From Helicobacter suis (GTDB lineage Bacteria > Campylobacterota > Campylobacteria > Campylobacterales > Helicobacteraceae), in the NCBI RefSeq assembly GCF_902196125.1, contig NZ_CABIKG010000005.1:36801-100800 (forward strand): a stretch of DNA of 64,000 nucleotides, in the 5' to 3' direction. Below the pieces are notes generated by a model, which saw nothing but the letters and a program-made list of their open reading frames with translations, did not search any database and was not told the DNA's origin. Shown piece after piece: positions 1 to 10,071 of this stretch. The position numbers and the translations under genes are program-made. How positions within the stretch are numbered: position 1 is the stretch's first letter; each line of letters begins with the position of its first letter.

Positions 1-1560
1 TTTATAGTGAGGATTAGCATATAAGGTTTGTAAAATTTGTGGGGCTTGGTTTAGATCGTTAATGGTTTCAAAAAGCGGCGTGATGTAAATTTGGTGGGGG
101 TGGTTTAACCTAGCCTGTTTAGCCAGCCATAACACGCAAAGTAAATCGCTAGCCTGAGTGGTCATTGAGACAATAATAGAGGCAAAGGTAGGCTTAGCAA
201 TTTTAATCTTTGCCCATATAATTGTTAAAAAAGCCTCTAAGAGGCGTTTACACTCCTCACTCACTTTAGGCAAAAGCGTACAAAGAGCCAGAGGTTCTAA
301 ACTAAGGGCGTGATCTAAAATCTCTAATTTTTGATCTTCTTCTAGTTGGTAAAAACCAGAGCACAAACCAAGCAAGCTAAAAACCTCACTCACAGCATAA
401 AGAAAAACCTCTCTATGTTCTCTAAAATCTAGGCGCAATAAGTGAAAGCCACCTAAGAGTACCAAATGTTTGAAATGCAATAAAGAGCGCTGTAAACTTG
501 GTTTGAGATTTTTAAGTAGTAGCGTAATATCTGCAAGTAATTCTTGAGCGTCTTGGTAAGCAAAATCTATAGGTAGGGGGGAATTTAAAGCAATGAGGCG
601 ATTTTTAAGCTTTAACTCCATTAAAACGAGCTTAGCTCTAAAGGGCTCTTTAATGTGTAATCTAGCACTTGTCAAATCTAGTTTAGAAGAATGTGCCTCT
701 AAATCTGCCTTTAAATCCTCTGAAATGGAGCAAAGATCAGCAGAAATAGAAAGCTCACGGCGTAACTTTTTAATCTGTTTTAAATACAGATTGATGATTA
801 AATCATGCTGGATTAAGATCACTTGGCGCACTAGATCATTGCTCACCGTAGGATTGCCATCGCGATCGCCCCCTATCCAACTACCTAATTGAATTGGGGC
901 ATGTTCTAAGGGTTGTTCTAACTTCTCTTGGATTTCTTGAAACAACTCTAAACAACTGGGCAAAAGCGAGTTTTCCAAAATATAAAGTAAGTTATCTAAC
1001 TCAAAGAGTACTTCTAGTTTTTCTTGGCGTACAAGGTGGCTATTCCATAAAAGACGCAAACGATAAGCTAGGCGCTCTTTAGCATGTCTAGTTATTTGAG
1101 GACTACAAGGGTTATCAAAGAGGATAGAGAGGTCTTGATACATTTCATAAATGGCCTCTAAAAAGGTACGGCGCATAGACTGGGTGGGGTGGGCGGTAAA
1201 AACGGGGTAAAAAGTAATTTGGCTAAACTTCTCTTGCAGGGTTTTTTCAATAAATCCTTCTTGTTTAAGAGAATTATAGGCCTGTGTAATCCCTAATAAA
1301 GAGGGTTGTTTATTCTGGTAGCGCTCCTCAATTATGTTAGCTAAAATGTTGTAAAGAGAAAAGGCCTTAATCACATCTAAAATCTGTTCAGAGGCAATAC
1401 TAGCCTGTAGTTGTTTGATCAACATTTCTTGAGGGGCGGAGCTACTAAATAACTCTTTAAGTGCTAAAAAGTGATTGATACTAGCCGGGCTAAATTCTTG
1501 TAAAATTTCTAATAATAAGTCTTGGAGAAAGTTTAGCTCTAACTGGGTGTTTTGTTGCAC
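1..1560 (-). CDS. ppc: Phosphoenolpyruvate carboxylase, N-terminal 520 residues (cut by window edge)
   Basis: Carboxylates PEP to oxaloacetate, an anaplerotic step in the cytoplasm. The minus frame stays open from a GTG at 1560-1558 to the edge; a Shine-Dalgarno AGGAGG lies at 1570-1565. Two family signatures are readable: TAHPTQ near residue 123 (the catalytic-His motif, usually TAHPTE) and GSWIGGDRDGNP near residues 225-236. The family is usually about 880-930 residues, so roughly 40 % of the gene lies outside the window. It is divergent from ilvC. I do not recall a ppc gene beside ilvC in H. pylori. The family call is secure. The GTG start is likely because no in-frame ATG is near. Confidence 0.9.
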   Translation of the reverse strand, partial: MQQNTQLELNFLQDLLLEILQEFSPASINHFLALKELFSSSAPQEMLIKQLQASIASEQILDVIKAFSLYNILANIIEERYQNKQPSLLGITQAYNSLKQEGFIEKTLQEKFSQITFYPVFTAHPTQSMRRTFLEAIYEMYQDLSILFDNPCSPQITRHAKERLAYRLRLLWNSHLVRQEKLEVLFELDNLLYILENSLLPSCLELFQEIQEKLEQPLEHAPIQLGSWIGGDRDGNPTVSNDLVRQVILIQHDLIINLYLKQIKKLRRELSISADLCSISEDLKADLEAHSSKLDLTSARLHIKEPFRAKLVLMELKLKNRLIALNSPLPIDFAYQDAQELLADITLLLKNLKPSLQRSLLHFKHLVLLGGFHLLRLDFREHREVFLYAVSEVFSLLGLCSGFYQLEEDQKLEILDHALSLEPLALCTLLPKVSEECKRLLEAFLTIIWAKIKIAKPTFASIIVSMTTQASDLLCVLWLAKQARLNHPHQIYITPLFETINDLNQAPQILQTLYANPHYK

Positions 1561-1612
1561 AACTCCTCCTATAAAACAAAGCTTAAGTTGTTTTTTCCTA
1601 CAATACGGGGCT

Positions 1613-1618
1613 ATTATA
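1613..1618 (-). promoter_or_regulatory. Putative -10 box for ppc
   Basis: Reads TATAAT on the minus strand, about 53 bases before the ppc GTG start, in the short divergent gap with ilvC. Helicobacter housekeeping promoters often show a good -10 and a weak -35. No experimental support. Confidence 0.4.
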
Positions 1619-1635
1619 GTGCAAAAAGGTAATTC

Positions 1636-2643
1636 GTGTCCACTCCTTTTAAGACTTTGCCTATCTATACAGATCAAGGTGTCAATTTAAACACGCTTTT
1701 ATCTCAAAAGGTCGCTATTTTAGGCTATGGATCGCATGGCCGCGCCCACGCCCTTAATCTTAAAGATAGCGGAATAAATGTAAAAATTGGGCTATACCCT
1801 TCAAGTCCTAGCATTGCACGCGCTAAGAGTGATGGATTTGAAGTTTTAAGTGTTAGTACATGTGTACAAGAGTGCGACATACTAGTTTTACTTTTACCCG
1901 ATGAAATACATGGAGATATTTATCACCAAGAAATTGCGCCCCATATTAAGCCCGGACAAACTCTCATTTTTGCACATGGGTTTAGTATTTGTTTTGGGCA
2001 AGTTAAAGTACCTATCGGGGTGGGGGTGGTGTTAGTTTCGCCTAAGGGCACGGGTAAAGCAGTACGCGAGACTTATAAACAAGGTAGCGGGGTTTTTGCT
2101 CTCATGGCCATAGAACAAGAAAATAGCGCGCAAAATGCTAAAGAACTTGCTTTGGGCTATGCTTGTGCTCTTGGGTGTGGGCGTGTGGGGATTTTACAAA
2201 CCACCTTTAAAGATGAAACCCATGGCGATCTCTTTGGCGAACAGGCGGTATTATGTGGCGGGCTGGTGGTTTTATTAAAAAAGGCATTTGAAACCTTAGT
2301 AGAAGCGGGTTATCCAATGGAGGTTGCTTATTTTGAGTGTATCCATGAAATTAAAGTGATTGCGGATTTGATTTATACTAAGGGTGTGGCTGGCATGCAA
2401 GAGCATATTTCTAATACGGCTGAATATGGCGGGCTTGTGAGTGGGGATAAAATTATAGGTACTGGTGTTAAAGCGCGCATGCAAGAGGTGTTAAAGAGTA
2501 TTCAAAATGGCGCGTTTACACGGCAATTTTTAGAGGAAAAAGAAAGGGGTTATGCGCAAATAAAAGCCCATAAGAAAACTTTTAAAACCCACCCCTTAGA
2601 GCAAATCGGGGCGCATTTGCGCGGGTATTTATTTAAGAATTAA
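1636..2643 (+). CDS. ilvC: Ketol-acid reductoisomerase (class I)
   Basis: Converts acetolactate or acetohydroxybutyrate to the dihydroxy acid with NADPH and Mg2+, the second common step of valine, leucine and isoleucine synthesis. The 335-residue length fits class I. The N-terminal Rossmann motif [10 protein letters not shown] is at residues 30-39, and the C-terminal knotted domain has [19 protein letters not shown] and SNTAEYG, which carry the acidic metal ligands. GTG start at 1636 follows AAAAAGG. It heads the ilvC-minD-minE-dprA-ruvX run known from H. pylori (HP0330-HP0334). The usual Gln in the GYGSQG loop is His here. Confidence 0.95.
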   Translation: MSTPFKTLPIYTDQGVNLNTLLSQKVAILGYGSHGRAHALNLKDSGINVKIGLYPSSPSIARAKSDGFEVLSVSTCVQECDILVLLLPDEIHGDIYHQEIAPHIKPGQTLIFAHGFSICFGQVKVPIGVGVVLVSPKGTGKAVRETYKQGSGVFALMAIEQENSAQNAKELALGYACALGCGRVGILQTTFKDETHGDLFGEQAVLCGGLVVLLKKAFETLVEAGYPMEVAYFECIHEIKVIADLIYTKGVAGMQEHISNTAEYGGLVSGDKIIGTGVKARMQEVLKSIQNGAFTRQFLEEKERGYAQIKAHKKTFKTHPLEQIGAHLRGYLFKN

Positions 2644-2651
2644 GGGAACTT

Positions 2652-3452
2652 GTGGTTATTACAATTACATCGGGCAAAGGGGGAGTGGGTAAGAGCACCA
2701 CTACGGCTAATTTAGCCATTGGGCTAGCCATGCAAGAAAAGAAAGTTTTAGCAATTGATTTTGATATTGGGCTACGCAATTTAGACATGATTTTAGGCTT
2801 AGAAAACCGCATTGTTTATGATGTTGTAGATGTGATGGAGGGCAACTGCAAGTTAGCCCAAGCCTTGATTAATGATAAAAAGAACAAAAACCTTTATTTC
2901 CTACCCGCCTCACAGAGCAAGGATAAAAATATTTTAGACAAATCTAAAGTACAGGCTTTAATTAATGAGGTTAGACCCCAATTTGACTTTATCTTATTAG
3001 ATTCTCCTGCTGGGATTGAAAGCGGGTTTGAACATGCCATGCTCTTTGCCGATCGCGCTATTATCGTGGTAACACCAGAGGTTAGTAGTGTTAGAGATAG
3101 CGATCGCGTGATTGGAATTATTGATGCTAAGAGTCAAAAGGTTAAAGAAGGGCAAGAAATGATCAAAGATATTTTAATTAACCGTATCAAGCCTGAGTTA
3201 GTAGAAAAGCAAGAAATGCTTTCTAATGAAGATGTGTTGAAAATTCTAGCCTTGCCCCTCATTGGTTTAGTACCCGAAGATGATAAGATCATTTCAGCGA
3301 CTAATACAGGAGAGCCCATTATTTATAGCTCAAGCCCTAGCGCTTTAGCTTTTAAGCGAATCACACAGCGCCTTTTGGGTCAAGAAGTCGCCTTTCCTGA
3401 GTTTAAAGCCAAAAAAGGTCTAGTTGGGGCTATTAAGGGGTGGTTTGCATGA
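2652..3452 (+). CDS. minD: Septum-site-determining ATPase MinD
   Basis: Membrane-associated ATPase that, with MinC and MinE, keeps the Z-ring at midcell. 266 residues with a deviant Walker A (GKGGVGKST at residues 8-16), a [11 protein letters not shown] switch region, and a C-terminal amphipathic membrane-targeting helix ([10 protein letters not shown]). GTG start 8 bases after ilvC. The stop overlaps the minE start (ATGA). Strongly similar throughout to H. pylori MinD (HP0331). Confidence 0.96.
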   Translation: MVITITSGKGGVGKSTTTANLAIGLAMQEKKVLAIDFDIGLRNLDMILGLENRIVYDVVDVMEGNCKLAQALINDKKNKNLYFLPASQSKDKNILDKSKVQALINEVRPQFDFILLDSPAGIESGFEHAMLFADRAIIVVTPEVSSVRDSDRVIGIIDAKSQKVKEGQEMIKDILINRIKPELVEKQEMLSNEDVLKILALPLIGLVPEDDKIISATNTGEPIIYSSSPSALAFKRITQRLLGQEVAFPEFKAKKGLVGAIKGWFA

Positions 3453-3706
3453 ACTTACTTACCAGATGGTCTAAAGGGTCTAATAGCGCTGGTGTGGCTA
3501 AGGATCGCTTAAGACTTGTTTTAGCCTGTGATCGTAGCATGCGCTTGCCCTATATTGAGGAAATGAAAAAAGAAATTTTAGCTGTGGTGCAAAAATACAC
3601 CCAAACAAGTAAGATTGATGTACGGGCTAATTCTAACCATGACATTGATACTTTAGAAGTTGAAATTGTGCTAGAAAAGAATAAGGCTCAAACTTGCCCG
3701 TATTAA
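3449..3706 (+). CDS. minE: Cell division topological specificity factor MinE
   Basis: Stimulates MinD ATPase and drives pole-to-pole oscillation of the MinCD inhibitor. The ATG at 3449 overlaps the minD stop codon as ATGA and gives 85 residues, typical for MinE. An open frame extends three codons upstream, but the coupled ATG is the better start. N-terminal [10 protein letters not shown] resembles the membrane-binding helix, followed by the [10 protein letters not shown] region and the C-terminal topological-specificity domain. minC is not in this window. Confidence 0.93.
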   Translation: MNLLTRWSKGSNSAGVAKDRLRLVLACDRSMRLPYIEEMKKEILAVVQKYTQTSKIDVRANSNHDIDTLEVEIVLEKNKAQTCPY

Positions 3707-4503
3707 GCCATCTTAACTACACCTTACTTAATGCCCTGCCCACAGTCTTAGGGCATCTTAAAAATCCACCACAAAATTTATACTATACGGGTCGCTTAGA
3801 ACTTCTCAATGCTCCTTTTAAAGTTGCGCTAGTGGGTACGCGCAAACCCAGTGTCTACACCCAACAACTCACGGCTAAATTAGCAAAGGGCATTGTACAA
3901 ATAGGGGGAGTGGTGGTTAGTGGTGGGGCTTTAGGGGTAGATATTATTGCTCAAAAAAATGCACTGCCCCATACAATCATGATCTCCCCTTGTAGTTTAG
4001 ATTTAATCTATCCTCCAAGTAATCATTTAACTATTATGGATATTGCCAAAGAAGGCTTACTAATAAGCGAGTACAAAGAGAAATTTCAACCTTATCGTTT
4101 TTCATTTTTAGAACGAAACCGTTTAGTGGTGGCCTTAAGCGATTTAGTGATTATTCCAGAAGCAAGCCATAATAGCGGCTCTATGGCAAGCGCTCATTTA
4201 ACCCTAGCCCAAAAAAAACCTCTCTTTGTATTGCCCCAGCGGCTTTATGAGAGTGAGGGAACTCTCTTTCTTTTAGCACAAAATAATGCCCGAGCAATTT
4301 ATGATATAGATGCCTTTTTAGATCAATTAGCCCAAAAATTTAACACAAATCTCCCCAAAGAAAAAGCACAAAACGCTTTTTTAAAATTCTGCCAGAGTGC
4401 GCCTAGTTTTGAGGAAGCGTACGCTAAATTTGGGGATTTTCTCTTAGAACAAGAACTGTTAGGGGTGATTAAACGAGAAAACGGGCGGGTTGTGCTGTTA
4501 TGA
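3694..4503 (+). CDS. dprA: DNA-processing protein DprA
   Basis: Loads RecA on incoming single-stranded DNA during natural transformation. 269 residues with the Rossmann-like core: VGTRKPS near residue 48, SGGALGVDIIAQ near 75, SPCSLDLIYP near 98, and FLERNRLVVALSD. The C-terminus ends like H. pylori DprA (HP0333). TTG start at 3694 lies inside the end of minE, with AAGG 7 bases upstream; no in-frame ATG is close. Its coupling with ruvX is the same as in H. pylori. It fits functionally with the ComB DNA-uptake genes elsewhere in the window. Confidence 0.93.
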   Translation: MPVLSHLNYTLLNALPTVLGHLKNPPQNLYYTGRLELLNAPFKVALVGTRKPSVYTQQLTAKLAKGIVQIGGVVVSGGALGVDIIAQKNALPHTIMISPCSLDLIYPPSNHLTIMDIAKEGLLISEYKEKFQPYRFSFLERNRLVVALSDLVIIPEASHNSGSMASAHLTLAQKKPLFVLPQRLYESEGTLFLLAQNNARAIYDIDAFLDQLAQKFNTNLPKEKAQNAFLKFCQSAPSFEEAYAKFGDFLLEQELLGVIKRENGRVVLL

Positions 4504-4895
4504 TTTTGGCATGTGATATTGGGCTTAAACGAATCGGTCTTGCCATTTATACACAAAAAATTATTCTGCCCCTTGATCCTATTAAGCGCATTAACCGTAA
4601 ACAAGCTAGTTTAGAACTACTCCATTTTTTAGAAACTAAAAAGGCCACCAAACTCATCGTCGGGTTGCCCCATGCCTGCTACACCACGCGCCAACGCATC
4701 TTACATTTTATAAATTTACTTAACTTTGCACCTATTGTTTATGTAGAAGAAGATAATAGTAGTATAGAGGCGCTTAAGAATCTTTGGCATTTATCCAGTA
4801 AAAAGCGCCAAAAAGCCCGTAAAGACGGCACACTAGATAGTTTAGCTGCCTGTGAGATTTTAAGGCGCTATCTAGCTCAAGAAATGTTAGTATAA
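4500..4895 (+). CDS. ruvX: Putative pre-16S rRNA nuclease / Holliday-junction resolvase-like (YqgF/RuvX)
   Basis: RNase H-fold nuclease; in E. coli YqgF matures the 16S rRNA 5' end. 131 residues with [10 protein letters not shown] at the N-terminus, VGLPHACYT in the middle and DSLAACEIL at the C-terminus; the Asp residues fit the acidic metal site. The ATG overlaps the dprA stop (ATGA). The 3' end overlaps the convergent yebC by 19 bases. Equivalent to HP0334. Confidence 0.88.
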   Translation: MILACDIGLKRIGLAIYTQKIILPLDPIKRINRKQASLELLHFLETKKATKLIVGLPHACYTTRQRILHFINLLNFAPIVYVEEDNSSIEALKNLWHLSSKKRQKARKDGTLDSLAACEILRRYLAQEMLV

Positions 4896-5599
4896 AGCGC
4901 GACGACATCATCATCTTCTTCTATTCTATCTAAAAGCTTTCTACTCTCTGCTAGCGCTTCTTCACTTAAATCAATAGGGGTATTGGGAATGCGTTGTAAA
5001 GAGGCTTTTAAAATGGGGATTTTTAAAGCATCAAATCCTTCATGGAGTTCTTTAAAACTTGTATAATCACCTATGGCCACTAATACATCTTCAATAATTT
5101 CTAAAGACTCTAAACCATAATCAATTAAAGCCAACTCCACATCTTCGCTTGAAAACCCTAAAGAATTTAGATCAGAAAGGGCGCATTCAAAGACACTTTT
5201 TTTAGAAAACATAAACTCCAAAGAACCATTGCTTAGAATACTGGCCCCGGGTGTTTTATTAAAATAGCTTTTAAGATTAGCAATGGTGCGGGTGGGGTTA
5301 TCTGTCATGCACTCAATAAAGAGCAAAACACCATAATTAGCCCGCCCCTCATAGCTAATTTCTATCAAATTCCCCTCATTACTGCTTGCCCGCTTGATTG
5401 CTGCCTCAATATTATCCTTTGGCATATTTTGGGCTTTGGCATTTAAAATAGCTGTGCGTAATTTAGCATTGCTAGCTGGATCGCCCCCGCCCTCTTTAGC
5501 TGCTAGAGTAATAGCCTTAGCTAGTTTAGGAAAAATTTTACTCATTTTATCCCAGCGTTTTTCCTTAGCCGCTCTTCTGTATTCAAAAGCTCTTCCCAT
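4877..5599 (-). CDS. yebC: YebC/PmpR family protein (TACO1-like)
   Basis: Family members act as transcriptional regulators or relieve ribosome stalling at proline runs; which role applies here is not known. 240 residues, the usual size. It starts [21 protein letters not shown], close to the family hallmark MAGHSKWxxIKxxK, and contains [15 protein letters not shown] and [13 protein letters not shown]. The start codon overlaps the hemB stop (TAATG), so the two are probably cotranscribed, matching HP0162-HP0163. Confidence 0.93.
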   Translation of the reverse strand: MGRAFEYRRAAKEKRWDKMSKIFPKLAKAITLAAKEGGGDPASNAKLRTAILNAKAQNMPKDNIEAAIKRASSNEGNLIEISYEGRANYGVLLFIECMTDNPTRTIANLKSYFNKTPGASILSNGSLEFMFSKKSVFECALSDLNSLGFSSEDVELALIDYGLESLEIIEDVLVAIGDYTSFKELHEGFDALKIPILKASLQRIPNTPIDLSEEALAESRKLLDRIEEDDDVVALYTNIS

Positions 5600-6570
5600 T
5601 AAACCTCCCTTTGTAAAATTTCTGCAATCTCTTTAGCGTGATAACTAATGATTATATCTGCCCCCGCTCGTTTAAAAGCTATCATGGTTTCAAATAAAAG
5701 CGCTGGATAATCCATAAGATTTTGTGCCTGTGCAAGTTTAAACATAGCATATTCCCCGCTTACATTATAAAGCGCCAAAGGTAAAAGCGTGCGTTCACGG
5801 ACATCGCGCAAAATGTCTAAATACGCTAAGGCCGGCTTGATCATTAAAATATCTGCCCCCTGCACTTCATCTTCTAAGCTTTCTAAAATGGCTTCTCTGC
5901 GGTTGGCATAATCCATTTGATAACTCTTACGATCCCCAAAACTAGGGGCTGAGTTAGCCGCATCTCTAAAAGGACCATAATAGCTACTAGCAAATTTAGT
6001 TGAATAACTCATGATTGGAATATGATGAAAATTAACCTTATCTAAAGCCTTGCGTAAACTAGCTACCATGCCATCAAGCATAGCGCTAGGGGCAATCATA
6101 TCCACCCCGCTTTCTACTAAGATCAAAGCCTGCTTTTCTAAAATTTCTAAGCTGGCATCGTTGTCTAAAACCCCCTCTTTTAAAATCCCACAATGCCCGT
6201 GATCAGTATATTCACAAAAACACAAATCAGCGATCACACATAAATTAGGAAAATGCTTTTTGATGGCTTTTGTTGCCTGAGCTACAGGGTGATTAGAATC
6301 AAGAGCTGCTGAGCCTATGGCGTCTTTATGCTTAGGGATACCAAAGAGTAAAACCGCTTGAATGCCTAAATTTTGCAAAAGCGCACATTCCTCTAGCAAA
6401 GCCTTTAAACCCATTTGATAGACCCCGGGCATGGAGGCAATGGGGGTTTTGTCTTCTAAACCTTGCGCAATAAAAAGAGGGGCGATAAAATCTTGTATAC
6501 AAAGCTTGGTTTGGCGCACAAGCGTACGCATGGTTTGTGTGGTTCTAAGGCGTCTAAAGCGTTTAAACAT
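5599..6570 (-). CDS. hemB: Delta-aminolevulinic acid dehydratase (porphobilinogen synthase)
   Basis: Condenses two 5-aminolevulinates to porphobilinogen in heme synthesis; hemA and hemC of the pathway lie at 55.2 and 58.6 kb. From the ATG at 6570 (after AGGAGAG) it is 323 residues and starts [11 protein letters not shown] as in H. pylori; the nine extra upstream codons are unlikely to be translated. A Zn site [27 protein letters not shown] (first active-site Lys) and [10 protein letters not shown] (Schiff-base Lys) are intact. It overlaps the end of the purF-like gene by 8 bases. Confidence 0.95.
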   Translation of the reverse strand: MFKRFRRLRTTQTMRTLVRQTKLCIQDFIAPLFIAQGLEDKTPIASMPGVYQMGLKALLEECALLQNLGIQAVLLFGIPKHKDAIGSAALDSNHPVAQATKAIKKHFPNLCVIADLCFCEYTDHGHCGILKEGVLDNDASLEILEKQALILVESGVDMIAPSAMLDGMVASLRKALDKVNFHHIPIMSYSTKFASSYYGPFRDAANSAPSFGDRKSYQMDYANRREAILESLEDEVQGADILMIKPALAYLDILRDVRERTLLPLALYNVSGEYAMFKLAQAQNLMDYPALLFETMIAFKRAGADIIISYHAKEIAEILQREV

Positions 6571-7744
6571 GATCTCTCCTTTTAAAGCAGTTTTCACAAA
6601 AGTGCATTTTAATAGCTTCTCTAAGCCCCTCTAGGGATAAAAACCCCACAAAATCCGCCCCAATTTTTAAGGCTTCCTCTCCTGCTACACTTAAAAGCTC
6701 GCTCTCCTCTGGAATGTCTATCCCCCAAAAGCAAGCAGAGAGAAGAGGGGGGGCGCTTAAAAGTAAACTAATGTGTTTAGCCCCTGCCTCTTTTAACATT
6801 TCAATCACAACTAAACTTGTCGTACCGCGTACTAAAGAGTCATCTATCAGAATGAGGCTTTTATTTTTAACGCTATTTGGTACAAGCATGAATTTTTGTT
6901 TTGCTTTAAGTAGGCGCTCTTCTTGGGTGGGTTCTATAAAAGAGCGGCCTACATAGGGATTAAGGCTAAGAAGGGGGGCAAAGGGTAAATTAAGGCTTTT
7001 AGCGTAAAAAAGGGCTGCTAGCGTGCCACTATTAGGGATTGGCACCACTAAATCTGCTTTAAGGGGGTGTTCTTTGGCTAGAATTTTACCCAGATCCTCA
7101 CGCAAGGTGTAGACGCTTTGGTTAAAAAGCTGGCTAGCAGGGTGGCTAAAATAAATCGCCTCAAACACGCAGGGGCTAGGGTTGTTTGTGGGCTGTTTAA
7201 AAGTTTGCATGCCCTCTTTTGAAAAAATTAACATTTCCCCCGCTTCTACTTCTCTAATCTTTGTTGCCCTTAGAGCCTGCAGAGCACAAGTTTCACTAGC
7301 TAGCATAAACCCTTTATTTAGAAAGCCTACACTTAAGGGTCTAAAACCCTTTATATCTCGCATAGCAATTAAAATCTCTGCACTCAAGAGTAAAAAACTA
7401 TAGCCCCCTTGTAGCTGAGGTAAAATCTCTTGAATCTTATTTACTAAACTTTTAGCTTGGCTTTTTTCTAAGAGATTGAGAATAAAAGAGGCGGGGGAAT
7501 TTGAGTTAGATAAGCGCCCACAAAAGGCAAGGGCTAAAGAGTGGTTGCTTTGAAAATCTTGATATGTACCTAAATTTTGACCGATGGCATGCTTACTTTC
7601 TAAAGTTGTGGTTTCTAAACTGGGAGGATTAATAAGATTTTTACCATTTGAGAGGGTAAAACGCATGCCTTGTTGGCCACGGTGTTGTAAAGCCAATAAA
7701 GCTTGTTGGAGTGGGGGCTTAGAGGCGTGATAAAAACCAATCAT
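6563..7744 (-). CDS. PurF-like phosphoribosyltransferase with a degenerate glutaminase domain
   Basis: Resembles amidophosphoribosyltransferase, the first committed step of de novo purine synthesis (PRPP plus glutamine to phosphoribosylamine). The PRPP loop [14 protein letters not shown] (297-310) and YVGRSFI (264-270) are intact. Cysteines equivalent to the [4Fe-4S] ligands of the B. subtilis-type enzyme appear kept: C192, C338 and C383xxC386. The N-terminal domain is odd: the protein starts MIGFYH, not MCGI, and an in-frame stop three codons upstream rules out an earlier Cys start; the usual HNGN motif reads FCGR (74-77). 393 residues against about 470-505. ATGA overlap with arsS. Catalysis from glutamine is doubtful; an ammonia-dependent or changed role is inference. 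Confidence 0.8.
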   Translation of the reverse strand: MIGFYHASKPPLQQALLALQHRGQQGMRFTLSNGKNLINPPSLETTTLESKHAIGQNLGTYQDFQSNHSLALAFCGRLSNSNSPASFILNLLEKSQAKSLVNKIQEILPQLQGGYSFLLLSAEILIAMRDIKGFRPLSVGFLNKGFMLASETCALQALRATKIREVEAGEMLIFSKEGMQTFKQPTNNPSPCVFEAIYFSHPASQLFNQSVYTLREDLGKILAKEHPLKADLVVPIPNSGTLAALFYAKSLNLPFAPLLSLNPYVGRSFIEPTQEERLLKAKQKFMLVPNSVKNKSLILIDDSLVRGTTSLVVIEMLKEAGAKHISLLLSAPPLLSACFWGIDIPEESELLSVAGEEALKIGADFVGFLSLEGLREAIKMHFCENCFKRRDHV

Positions 7745-9021
7745 GAAGTTTTAAGAGATTTTTGGGGGTCTGGAAATTTAAGAAAGGAGGGGGTTAATTC
7801 TTGTAAAACACAACCATGGATTGTAAAAAAATTTTTGCCTTCATGGTGGGTATAACTTAGATGAAATCCCAAAGTGTCCAAAGCGCTTTTAATGATATAC
7901 ATACCAAGCCCAAACCCGTGCGCATCGCTGGGTTTTTCATGCTGGAAATAAGGTTTAAAGTAATGAATCAAATCTTCTTTAAGCGCTTGGCCTTGATTAG
8001 AAAGCCGTATATCCTTACCCACTACCTCAAGGCGTACTTGTCGGTTAGGACTGTATTTAAGCCCATTATCTAAAAGATTTTTAATCACTAAACTAAAGAG
8101 TTCAAAATCGGTTTCAAAAACACAATTGGGTACATCAGCCTGAATACAAGTACTCCCATGTTCAAGCAAGAGCATATTTTTAGCATGCTCAAGCAAGTGA
8201 TCCATTAAAAAAACCTCTTTAGTGATTTTGTAGTTCTTAGAGGATAATTGTTCAATGCGTGCAAATTGTTCAATCAAAGCATTGAGTCGTTTAAAAGTGG
8301 CTAAAAGGCGTTCTTTTTGGAGGGTATCATCTACCATTTCTGCTACAATCATGCCCTTTGTAATGGGGGTACGCAATTCATGCATAATGGCACGCAAGAA
8401 TAAAATGCGCGATTCATTCATGCCCTTGATTTTCTTAATAGCATTATCAAAGGCTAAAGCTAAATCGCCGATCTCATCTTGTTGATCGATTTTACATTCA
8501 ATGTTCATCTCGCCTTTAGAAAATAAATGTACTTTTTTGCGTAATTCATTAATAGGCATGAAACCCTGTAACATAAACATGAAAATTAAAATGATTAAAA
8601 GCGCCCCACATAAAATAGCAAAGTAGTAATTACGATAAGAAGTTTTATGTATCTCTTTATATAGCACGGTATTACCCTGACTTTTAAGAGAGATAAATAT
8701 TTTATTGCCTACTTTAATGATTTGGGCTAGAGGGTTTTCATTATCCTCAACTTTATCTTTCTGGTTAGCTAAGATTTCATGGAGCTCTTGCGGGGTGATT
8801 TCTTGAAAACCTAGTTCATGCAAATACACCTCAGCAGAGTAGCGGTTACTCCGATCGGCTAGTACTTGGTTAATCGTGGTGATGAATTGCTGGTGGCGAA
8901 TCTGGGCTTGGAAATCCTCATGATCGATTTGGGAGCGGATAAAATAATAAGAAAAGGCCGCAAAACTAGCAATTGAGACAACAAATAAAAAGACGATCTT
9001 ACTAAAGATTGAAGATGGCAA
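7741..9021 (-). CDS. arsS: Acid-responsive sensor histidine kinase ArsS
   Basis: Inner-membrane sensor of the H. pylori-type acid response, phosphorylating ArsR. 426 residues: TM1 about 8-28, a periplasmic domain about 30-132 holding several histidines (H34, H43, H68, H81, H125), TM2 about 133-152, then HAMP. The dimerisation box MHELRTP has the phospho-acceptor H214, the same number as in H. pylori ArsS; the N box is NLLDNGLKYS and the G box GFGLGMYI. In H. pylori a periplasmic His contributes to pH sensing; I cannot say which residue corresponds. Follows arsR with a 1-base gap and overlaps the purF-like gene. Confidence 0.92.
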   Translation of the reverse strand: MPSSIFSKIVFLFVVSIASFAAFSYYFIRSQIDHEDFQAQIRHQQFITTINQVLADRSNRYSAEVYLHELGFQEITPQELHEILANQKDKVEDNENPLAQIIKVGNKIFISLKSQGNTVLYKEIHKTSYRNYYFAILCGALLIILIFMFMLQGFMPINELRKKVHLFSKGEMNIECKIDQQDEIGDLALAFDNAIKKIKGMNESRILFLRAIMHELRTPITKGMIVAEMVDDTLQKERLLATFKRLNALIEQFARIEQLSSKNYKITKEVFLMDHLLEHAKNMLLLEHGSTCIQADVPNCVFETDFELFSLVIKNLLDNGLKYSPNRQVRLEVVGKDIRLSNQGQALKEDLIHYFKPYFQHEKPSDAHGFGLGMYIIKSALDTLGFHLSYTHHEGKNFFTIHGCVLQELTPSFLKFPDPQKSLKTS

Positions 9022-9022
9022 T

Positions 9023-9706
9023 TTAAAACTCTAGTTTGTAGCCGACTCCTCGCACCGAAATGATGTGCTTTGGTTTTTTAGGATCTTTTTCAATTTTAGA
9101 TCGCAAACGCCCAATGATCACATCAATGCTCTTATTAGAACTTTCTGGGTTGATTGACTCAGATTCAATAGCAATCGATTCGCGAGAAAACACATGGCCT
9201 TTTTTACTGATCAAAAGGGTAAGGATTTCATACTCCGCACGGGTGAGCTCTAACTTTTTATTGTGCATAAACACTTCGCGCGCATCTGAATCGATGCGAA
9301 AGAGCGAACTTCTTTGTTGCAAACTACCCTCTTGAAGTGGCTTTTTATGGTAGCGGCGTAAGAGAGACTGGATACGAATAAGGAGTTCTTTAGGATCGTA
9401 GGGTTTGGGGATATAATCATCTGCGCCACACTCAAAAGCTTGTACCTTATCGTCTAAATCGTTTCTGGCTGAGGAAATAATAATGGGAATGTCTTTTTGT
9501 TTAGAGATTTTTTTGCACACCTCTAAGCCATCTAAATTAGGCAAAGTCAAGTCTAAAAGCAATAAATCATACTGGTGGGTGATGGCTGCACTAATACCGG
9601 TATAGGGTTCATCGCAATTAACAACCTCAATGCCATGGCGATTTAAGAACTCACTTAAAATTTCGGCTAATTCTGCATCATCTTCTATCATGAGTATCCT
9701 GATCAT
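9023..9706 (-). CDS. arsR: Acid-responsive response regulator ArsR (OmpR family)
   Basis: DNA-binding partner of ArsS; in H. pylori it controls urease and other acid-response genes and is essential apart from its phosphorylation. The ATG at 9706 is preceded by GAGG and gives [10 protein letters not shown], matching H. pylori; an open frame runs 15 codons further upstream but is not needed. Receiver domain 1-120 with D52 in [10 protein letters not shown], then a winged-helix domain. The C-terminal stretch [20 protein letters not shown] is nearly identical to HP0166. Confidence 0.95.
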   Translation of the reverse strand: MIRILMIEDDAELAEILSEFLNRHGIEVVNCDEPYTGISAAITHQYDLLLLDLTLPNLDGLEVCKKISKQKDIPIIISSARNDLDDKVQAFECGADDYIPKPYDPKELLIRIQSLLRRYHKKPLQEGSLQQRSSLFRIDSDAREVFMHNKKLELTRAEYEILTLLISKKGHVFSRESIAIESESINPESSNKSIDVIIGRLRSKIEKDPKKPKHIISVRGVGYKLEF

Positions 9707-9774
9707 TTTTACCTCACAAGAATTAATCAACAAGCTTTTTAATTCTAACACAAATTAAATTAAAAATAAAATTA

Positions 9775-10071
9775 TCAATCCTCATAGGCCTTCAGCCTCT
9801 CTTCAATCATATAAAGCTGGTATTGTAAATAGTTAATCACCAAGTCTAATTTCATGGATATATTTTTTGTTTGCGGGGATTTGAGCCCCTCAAACAATAA
9901 TAGGGTTTTTTGTTCTAAATCAATTAAAAATTGTTTCTCCTCTTGTAAGAGTTTAGGCGTAGGGGGTTTGGAAGGCGCAGCTTTAAGGGCGGGTTTTGTT
10001 TCATTGCGTACTTGATTAATTTCATTAAGGGTTTGGGAGATAATATTTTTTAATTCCATCGGATTAGCCAT
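9775..10071 (-). CDS. Small helical protein, possibly CiaD-like
   Basis: 98 residues, no signal peptide or membrane segment. An N-terminal helix (MELKNIISQTLNEI), a Pro/Lys-rich linker (about 28-42) and a C-terminal helical region ending LDLVINYLQYQLYMIEERL. This arrangement resembles the Campylobacter CiaD family (Cj0788), and H. pylori HP0167 holds the same place upstream of arsR. Similarity is from memory and weak. The start could be the ATG at 10071 or the ATG at 10059; an AGAGGA lies directly before the first. Overlaps the TPR-like gene, so the pair is probably coupled. Confidence 0.6.
   Translation of the reverse strand: MANPMELKNIISQTLNEINQVRNETKPALKAAPSKPPTPKLLQEEKQFLIDLEQKTLLLFEGLKSPQTKNISMKLDLVINYLQYQLYMIEERLKAYED

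Noticed and set aside
593..1082. Plus-strand open frames at 593-892 and 894-1082
   Set aside because: They lie antisense to the PEP carboxylase frame, which carries recognisable motifs across the same bases.
4323..4604. 93-codon minus-strand frame across the dprA-ruvX junction
   Set aside because: Antisense shadow of two clearly identified genes.
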